Source: M3007 sp044350425
GTDB taxonomy: Bacteria; Bacteroidota; Bacteroidia; Chitinophagales; Saprospiraceae
Direction: 5' to 3'
DNA length: 64,000 nucleotides
Assembly (NCBI GenBank): GCA_044350425.1
Contig: JBILHS010000001.1
Coordinates: 1 to 64,000, forward strand
A program made the position numbers and the translations under genes. This document shows, one piece after another, positions 58,962 to 64,000 of this stretch. Every line of letters starts with the position of its first letter. Position 1 is the stretch's first letter. The notes beneath the pieces were generated by a model. The model searched no databases. It was given only the letters and a program-made list of their open reading frames with translations, and was not told the origin of the DNA.

Positions 58962-60260
58962 TTACTGCTTGTATTTTTTTTCAAACCGCTGATATAACTG
59001 CTTGTGCTTGTTGTCCAGACTGATGGTGCGCCCCTGAATGAAGGCTGCAGTCACCTGACAAGTACGCATGTCCAGTGCATCGCCTTCAGAAATAAACAGG
59101 GTGGCGTCTTTGCCAGTTTCCAGCGAACCACAGGTTTTATCTATACCCAGGATCCGGGCGGTATTCAAGGTAAGCGCACTGATGGCAGCCTCTTTGGGCA
59201 ATCCAAAACCTACGGCCTGTCCGGCTTGAAAAGGAAGGTTTCGCTGCTGCCAAAAACCATCATTCGAAAAGGCGAAAAGCACCCCTTTTTCATGGAGTAG
59301 TGCAGCTGTTTTAAAAGATTGGTCCAGGTCCTCGTCTATCCGGGAAGGCAGGCTCTGGGTTTTATCCAGTATAACCGGCACCTGATGCGCCTTTAAAAAG
59401 TCGGCCACCAGCCAGGTGTCATTGGAGCCAACCAACACTTTACGAAAGCCAAAACTTTCGGCAAATAGGACTGATTCCTGAATGGTTTTGGCATTGTTGG
59501 CATTGATAAAGAGGCTGATTTTCTGATCAAAAAGTCCGCGCGTGGCTTCAAAACGAAGATTTTTCACTTCAGGCATCGGTTGCTGTGCGTAGGCGCGCGC
59601 CTCTTCAAAAAACCGGCGGAGGGATTGTACATCTTTATCGTACTGGTCATTTTTCTTCATTTCAGGATTACCTGATTCCCAGCCACCGAAACTGCGCATT
59701 TGCGGCCAATTTAGGTGCAGGGCCCCATCGGTGTAATAAGCTGCATCCTCCCAGTTCCAGGCATCGAGTTGCACCACCGACGAAGTCCCCGAAATAGTAC
59801 CCCCTTCAGGGCTCACCTGAGCCATGAGCACCCCATTAGACCGTACCGTAGGAATGACCTCAGAATCGGTATTGTATGCGACCAAAGCCCGAAGGTTCGG
59901 GTTGTATTGCCCAATATCTGCGTAATCCACCGTAGCTCGTGCTGCGGAGATCTCTACAAGGCCCAGGTTGCAATTGGGTGCAATGAACCCGGGATATACA
60001 TGTTTTCCCGATGCATCATACACAGCCGCAAATTTTGTACGATCGATGCGAATGGTAGTTGCATCGGCAACCAGGGTTAGTTTGCCACCTTCAAAACCAA
60101 TGGCACTATTGGCGATCACGGCGCCATTGCCCAAATGTGCCGTGGCTCCCAGGATCAACACTGCGCCGCTTTGAGCAGGAGCAGGAGCAGGATTTTGAGC
60201 GCCCAGTGAAAAGGCCTGGGTCAGAAAAAGAGCAATTGCCCAACTTGTCTTTTTAATCAT
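58962..60260 (-). CDS. secreted amidohydrolase-like protein lacking the HxH metal motif
   Basis: 432 residues. The signal peptide ends LGAQ (residue 22). The TIM-barrel amidohydrolase pattern is recognisable: SGKHVYPGFIAPNCNLGLVE, AYNTDSEVIPTVRSNGVL, SGTSSVVQLDAWNWEDA, LFAFSNDGFWQQRNLPF and GSLETGKDATLFISEGDALD. Where active enzymes have a PGFIDxHxH metal site, this protein reads PGFIAPNCN, so both His are absent. The late Asp position (FSNDG) is kept. Related proteins in Bacteroidota often occur as tandem pairs in which one member has lost metal ligands; no active partner is next to it here. Catalysis as an amidohydrolase is therefore doubtful. Confidence 0.78.
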   Translation of the reverse strand: MIKKTSWAIALFLTQAFSLGAQNPAPAPAQSGAVLILGATAHLGNGAVIANSAIGFEGGKLTLVADATTIRIDRTKFAAVYDASGKHVYPGFIAPNCNLGLVEISAARATVDYADIGQYNPNLRALVAYNTDSEVIPTVRSNGVLMAQVSPEGGTISGTSSVVQLDAWNWEDAAYYTDGALHLNWPQMRSFGGWESGNPEMKKNDQYDKDVQSLRRFFEEARAYAQQPMPEVKNLRFEATRGLFDQKISLFINANNAKTIQESVLFAESFGFRKVLVGSNDTWLVADFLKAHQVPVILDKTQSLPSRIDEDLDQSFKTAALLHEKGVLFAFSNDGFWQQRNLPFQAGQAVGFGLPKEAAISALTLNTARILGIDKTCGSLETGKDATLFISEGDALDMRTCQVTAAFIQGRTISLDNKHKQLYQRFEKKYKQ

Positions 60261-60296
60261 TGAGGTTGTAATTTTATCAAAAAATGGCTCACCGTT

Positions 60297-61217
60297 TTAT
60301 TGGACGGACCTGTTTTCATGTCCTACTATTCTGTTTACGACCCATGCAAATATACAAGCTGTCCAAAAGGAGAACATCGAATACACAAGTGCTGGCTTCA
60401 CCATTTCAGCATTCCCAAGCATATTACCAGCAATCAAAAAAGCCAGGGTAGTATTTTGAACCCCACTTTCCATCGCGGCGGTCAGACGGGAAGCATGGGG
60501 CATCCGCATATACCGAAGGGCAAAATAACCAGTGAGCAAACACGCTACATTTTGCAGGAGTCCAATGGGCAAAATGAGCAAGATATCATCTGCTTTTAAC
60601 CCGGTTCCACCCACACTTTGACTGCCAAAAAGTTTGACCGCGAACACAATCGCCAGCAATCCAAGCATGACGAATTTAGCTGGCTGACTGATGCGTTCTG
60701 CAAAGACCGGGCGCATTTTCCGAAGCAAAACGCCAAAAAAAGCCGGGATGATGGTGATGAAAAAGATATGACCCATGGTATCCCAGAAAGGGAGGTGCAG
60801 GTCCGAAGATTTGCTCAGAAAAATACGCAGTCCCATATTCACCACGATCGGGATAGAAAACATGGTGAGGGCACTGTTGACCGCCGTGAGTGAAAGGGAC
60901 AATGCCACATTGCCACGCCAGAGATAAGTTAAAAATCCGGAAGTAGCGCCTCCAGGGCTCGCCGCAAGAATGATAAAACCAACTTTTATCTCTGCCGGGA
61001 TAGGCAATAGGAACGTGATCAAAAAAGCAATGGAAGGCAATGCCACCATTTGAACCGTAAGCGCTGTAAAAAAGGCACGGGGGTGACGTACCACGCGCAT
61101 GAAGTCTGTGAATGTGAGCGATAAGCCCACTCCAAACATCACGAGTGCTAAAACTGAACCAACCGAAAGATCAACGAAGAACGCAGGACTCAAAGGGTAA
61201 CTTGTTTTTTTCTGCAC
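60297..61217 (-). CDS. bile acid:sodium symporter family (SBF/BASS) transporter
   Basis: 306 residues with nine or ten membrane segments. Family segments include LVMFGVGLSLTFTDFMRVVR near 25, FIILAASPGGATSGFLTYLW near 80 with the crossover-helix Gly/Ala pattern, NSALTMFSIPIVVNMGLRIF and AAMESGVQNTTLAFLIAGNM near 245 (E-GxQN motif). BASS proteins carry organic anions with sodium; the natural substrate here is unknown, with pantoate or keto acids common in bacteria. It lies 36 bp upstream of the amidohydrolase-like gene on the same strand, so the two may form an operon. Confidence 0.9.
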   Translation of the reverse strand: MQKKTSYPLSPAFFVDLSVGSVLALVMFGVGLSLTFTDFMRVVRHPRAFFTALTVQMVALPSIAFLITFLLPIPAEIKVGFIILAASPGGATSGFLTYLWRGNVALSLSLTAVNSALTMFSIPIVVNMGLRIFLSKSSDLHLPFWDTMGHIFFITIIPAFFGVLLRKMRPVFAERISQPAKFVMLGLLAIVFAVKLFGSQSVGGTGLKADDILLILPIGLLQNVACLLTGYFALRYMRMPHASRLTAAMESGVQNTTLAFLIAGNMLGNAEMVKPALVYSMFSFWTACIFAWVVNRIVGHENRSVQ

Positions 61218-61304
61218 AAAAGTAAAACGCTAAGCCAGCTCTGCAAGCCTGTTAAAGCATTTAGCCCGATATTGCAGCGGAAAAACTAAAAACCGTCCAT
61301 AAAC

Positions 61305-62081
61305 ATGAAAATTACTGCATTTTATATTGCGGAAGGCATCAGACTTAAAGCACTCAAAGAGGCCTACGCGGGTTCTCTCCTTCAAGAAACGCCTTTTGAA
61401 CTTTTTTACCGTGTAAATGACGAAGGCTATTTTTATGTCTTCGACTACGGCGCAGTCGTGTTTGCCAACATGGGTGATACCGATATGAGCAAGAACCTTG
61501 CGCTCCTGCAACCCATGTGCCTGCGCCCACTGGCTGAAAAGCTGCGCGATGACTTTGAAATTGTGCTGCGGGCCAATGAACCCCTGCATTTTGGATTCGG
61601 CAGCCTCAACTGTCCGAGGATCACTGAAGATGTGGCCAAAATTGTGATGATGAATGTGGCCCACTCCGTATCCATGGATTTTTATACCCGACGGGTAGAG
61701 GAGTTATTGGCTGAAATTCATGTGTTCACCAATCAAATGGAGCAGGAAGGCACCATCCACATCAGCCGCTCCAACATGATCAAGTTTATCGGTCGAATGC
61801 TGAACAGCAAGAACCGGATCATTGAAAACCTCTTCATTTTCGACAGTCCGGACCTTACCTGGGATGATGAGTATCTCGACAAGATCCACCTTGGGTTGGC
61901 ACGCACGTTTGAAATTCAGAGCCGGTTTAAAGAAGTGGAGTATACGTTTAAGGTCATCGAAGACAACCTTTCTGTGTTCCGGGAACTATACCTGCACCGC
62001 GAAAGCAGCAAGCTGGAGTGGATCATTATTGCCTTGATCTGTATCGAGGTCTTTGATTTGATCTGGGGAAAGATCTTTTGA
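61305..62081 (+). CDS. RMD1/YagE family protein (DUF155)
   Basis: 258 residues. Family pattern: FYRVNDEGYFYVFDYGAVVF near 36, NCPRITEDVAKIVMMNVAHS, FYTRRVEELLAEIHVF, LNSKNRIIENLFIFDSPDLT and LEWIIIALICIEVFDLIWGK, with one C-terminal membrane helix. Fungal RMD1-type proteins act in meiotic division and mitochondrial membranes; the bacterial role is unknown. The domain order and terminal helix are intact. It is divergent from the SBF transporter with an 87-bp gap. Confidence 0.88.
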   Translation: MKITAFYIAEGIRLKALKEAYAGSLLQETPFELFYRVNDEGYFYVFDYGAVVFANMGDTDMSKNLALLQPMCLRPLAEKLRDDFEIVLRANEPLHFGFGSLNCPRITEDVAKIVMMNVAHSVSMDFYTRRVEELLAEIHVFTNQMEQEGTIHISRSNMIKFIGRMLNSKNRIIENLFIFDSPDLTWDDEYLDKIHLGLARTFEIQSRFKEVEYTFKVIEDNLSVFRELYLHRESSKLEWIIIALICIEVFDLIWGKIF

Positions 62082-62187
62082 GAAAATGACTAACATCATC
62101 CTGATGCATGCTTTTGATCCTTGATAGTAGTTCTTTCCTATACATAAGTTTGTGGCTTCTTTCACTAACTAAATAAAATCTTACCGT

Positions 62188-62862
62188 ATGAAAAAGTTTC
62201 TAAACTTGGCCATCTTCCTTTTTTTAGGCATTTCTTATCATGTACAGGCTCAATTTCAGGTTGGGGGAGCATTAGGCTTTTCCAAGCAAAATGACTTGGA
62301 AGAGATAGGCGGTGACGAAATTGAGGCTACAACGACCGACTTCACCATTAGCCCCAGATTAGGATACGTTTTTAATGATTTTTGGGCAGGAGTTGACGTC
62401 AGTTTTAACGGGACAAAAACTGAAGAAACACAATTTCCAGGCACCGACCATTACGTTACTAAAACAAATATTACCTCCATTAGTCCTTTTTTCCGCTACA
62501 CAAAAAACCCGATTCAAAACATGGGCATCTGGATAGAGGCGCAGGCGGGTGCAAGTTTTGGAAAAAACTCAGTGGAGGGAGTAACCCAGAATAATTATAA
62601 CGGTTTTAATGCTGGCATTCGGCCAGGGGTGATTTTTTATGTTGGCAACCGATTGTCTTTTGAAGCCTCCTTCGGGCGCTTGGGATACAGCCAATTTACC
62701 GTTAAAGACGATCAAAACCCTAGAGATAAAGAGACTATCTCGCGTTTTGGGTTTGGCCTGAACAACAATAACATAGGTATTGATATCAGCAACACCTCGA
62801 TCGTTAGTGGATTTTTGTTTGGGGTCAACTGGAAATTTGCCGATAACGAGACTGAAAAATAG
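62188..62862 (+). CDS. outer-membrane beta-barrel protein (OmpA-like porin fold)
   Basis: 224 residues. The signal peptide MKKFLNLAIFLFLGISYHVQ ends at AQ. Eight-stranded barrel features follow: alternating hydrophobic strands (FTISPRLGYVFNDFWAGVDV, SPFFRYTKNPIQNMGIWIEA, GIRPGVIFYVGNRLSFEASF) and a final SGFLFGVNWKF strand, without a canonical closing aromatic because a short polar tail is appended. It resembles the PorT/OmpW-like small barrels of Bacteroidota. Function unknown. An inverted repeat follows the stop by about 45 bp. Confidence 0.82.
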   Translation: MKKFLNLAIFLFLGISYHVQAQFQVGGALGFSKQNDLEEIGGDEIEATTTDFTISPRLGYVFNDFWAGVDVSFNGTKTEETQFPGTDHYVTKTNITSISPFFRYTKNPIQNMGIWIEAQAGASFGKNSVEGVTQNNYNGFNAGIRPGVIFYVGNRLSFEASFGRLGYSQFTVKDDQNPRDKETISRFGFGLNNNNIGIDISNTSIVSGFLFGVNWKFADNETEK

Positions 62863-62907
62863 TCCTGATTCCTCACCCAAAACAAAGTGGGTGTTTCTCG
62901 CTTAAAG

Positions 62908-63061
62908 TCAGAGGGCGTCTCAGAAGTTGATAAGGGTTTATAGCGTTTATGAAGGTTTATATTTTTGAGCCCGAAAGGAGAGATTTCAACCTTTTCGAGT
63001 GCAAATCATCTACTTTATAAACCTTCATTAACCATCATCAACCTTTAGAGACGCCCTCTCA
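62908..63061. repeat. imperfect inverted repeat between convergent genes
   Basis: GAGGGCGTCTC at 62911 pairs with GAGACGCCCTC near 63049; the arms continue through GTTGATAAGGGTTTA/TCATCAACC and TGAAGGTTTATA/TATAAACCTTCA, about 45 bp each with indels. The right arm reaches the stop codon of the site-2 protease gene. It may act as a bidirectional terminator and is probably a dispersed repeat. Confidence 0.7.
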
Positions 63062-64000
63062 CTTAGCCTCCTCCATCCGTACAAAATAAGCCATTCCGGC
63101 TTCATCGATCACCCCAAGCAAGGCTCCCGATTCATCGGCCACGCCCACAATGCCAAATCCCTGCTGACGAATCAGGCTACTGACCTTGACAAGTGAGTCT
63201 TCCAACTGGACCACCTGGGCTCGTTGGGCATATTGACTGATCTCCGTGGTGACATCGGGCTTGCGCATGGCGCGCACAATGTCTTCTTCTTCCACCATGC
63301 CGACCAGGCGATCATTTACATCAAATACCAGAAAATGCCTTTCCAGGCCATGTCTAAGGGTTTCGATGGCGGTCAGCATCCAGTCGTTTGAACGCAGCCG
63401 GGTGAAATGCGGGCGCAATACATCCCGGGCCTTATATCTGGACAGCAAGTCTTCGGTTTGCACATTGTCGTTCTCGGCACGGGCAGCATAAATAACAAAT
63501 ATGCCCAAGAGGCTCAGCATGTAGTCACTGCCCCAAATTCCCGCACCTACCAGCATCAGCGCGATGACCTGTCCCAGCCAGGCAGCAATTTTGGTTGCTT
63601 TGGGACGACCCAGCCACATGGAAAGCAAGGCCCGAAAAACCCGTCCGCCATCCATTGGAAAAGCCGGGATCATGTTAAAAATGACCAGTACAACATTGGT
63701 AAAAGCCAGATAGATGAAAAAATGCACCGCCGGGGACATTAAGTATCCGGATTCAGTAGCAATTTCTTGTCCGATATCCCGGGTTTGTACGGCTGAAAAC
63801 AACATTTCTGCATACGCACCTTCTTCTACAGTAAAGCCTAAAATGGCGAACAAGAACACTGCGATCACTACGTTCACTGCCGGGCCAGCAATGGCGACCA
63901 CAAATTCCTGAAACGGTTTTTCGGGCATCCGTTCCAGTCGGGCCACTCCTCCAATGGGCATCAAAACGATGTCACGTGTTTTAACCCCATATCGTCGCGC
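63059..64000 (-). CDS. site-2 protease (M50) with CBS domains, C-terminal part (start outside window)
   Basis: The frame is open to the right edge, and about 313 residues are visible. ARRYGVKTRDIVLMPIGGVA is the post-HExxH segment of M50 intramembrane proteases; the HExxH motif itself lies beyond the window. Membrane helices follow (FVVAIAGPAVNVVIAVFLFA) with the second metal ligand in IFNMIPAFPMDGGRVFRALL (NxxPxxxxDGG). The C-terminal half contains two CBS motifs (ARDVLRPHFTRLRSNDWMLT and AQVVQLEDSLVKVSSLIRQQ). It cleaves membrane-embedded substrates, with CBS regions likely sensing nucleotides. The inverted repeat overlaps its stop codon. Confidence 0.92.
   Translation of the reverse strand, partial: ARRYGVKTRDIVLMPIGGVARLERMPEKPFQEFVVAIAGPAVNVVIAVFLFAILGFTVEEGAYAEMLFSAVQTRDIGQEIATESGYLMSPAVHFFIYLAFTNVVLVIFNMIPAFPMDGGRVFRALLSMWLGRPKATKIAAWLGQVIALMLVGAGIWGSDYMLSLLGIFVIYAARAENDNVQTEDLLSRYKARDVLRPHFTRLRSNDWMLTAIETLRHGLERHFLVFDVNDRLVGMVEEEDIVRAMRKPDVTTEISQYAQRAQVVQLEDSLVKVSSLIRQQGFGIVGVADESGALLGVIDEAGMAYFVRMEEAK

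Noticed and set aside
61230..61664. 144-residue minus-strand frame overlapping the RMD1-like gene
   Set aside because: The plus-strand gene is clearly conserved along the same stretch.

Overview
The window reads as chromosomal DNA of a Bacteroidota bacterium, most likely from the Saprospiria/Chitinophagia part of the phylum (an inference from gene content, not a placement). Four secreted proteins (24.5, 33.7, 37.8 and 44.1 kb) end in type A type IX secretion (T9SS) sorting domains. The ribosomal cluster DUF4295-L33-L28 and the DUF1501/DUF1800 secreted pair are typical of the phylum, as are TAnnTTTG-type promoter boxes. Two tRNA genes, Glu(TTC) and Arg(ACG), lie on the minus strand.

Layout. 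0-2.3 kb: end of a GT2 glycosyltransferase, a polytopic membrane protein and a DinB-like protein. 2.4-6.6 kb: first accessory island, with a Septu-like PtuA/PtuB defence pair between two near-identical 214-bp MITE-like elements, a truncated DUF1156 methylase, a broken dinD, and an IS200/RAYT-type transposase among REP-like palindromes. 6.7-12.6 kb: tRNA-Glu, a lipoprotein, a UbiD-family decarboxylase and a large zinc metalloprotease.

13.0-22.1 kb: second defence island, five co-directional genes. They are a membrane protein, a TIR protein with an unknown C-terminal region, a MoxR AAA ATPase, a 1692-residue protein joining a vWA-like region, ROC-COR GTPase, TIR and an almost complete ribosomal-protein-S1-like module, and a small TIR protein. 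I know of no described system with an S1 module in this position, and it is the main discovery candidate here. The module could act as an integrated decoy or RNA/translation sensor controlling NAD-consuming TIR effectors. Base composition changes along the large gene at the domain borders, which suggests modular assembly.

22.6-41.4 kb: mostly ordinary genes: a NarL-type regulator, ribosomal proteins, secreted proteases, a PIF1-like helicase, a histone-H1-like protein, heptose-7-phosphate kinase, accD and the DUF1501/DUF1800 pair. This stretch also has an Mfd cut off after its N-terminal third, a frameshifted secreted-protein remnant and a 0.4-kb nested inverted repeat.

41.7-57.1 kb: a copper/heavy-metal resistance island: Met-rich lipoprotein, CPH-type P1B ATPase, remnant of a multicopper oxidase, Crp/Fnr regulator, MFS transporter, DsrE-like protein, His-rich periplasmic proteins and a complete CusCBA/CzcCBA-type RND efflux system. 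That RND set is interrupted by a GxxExxY gene and 34-bp repeats. 57.1-64 kb: housekeeping and envelope genes, ending inside a site-2 protease with CBS domains.
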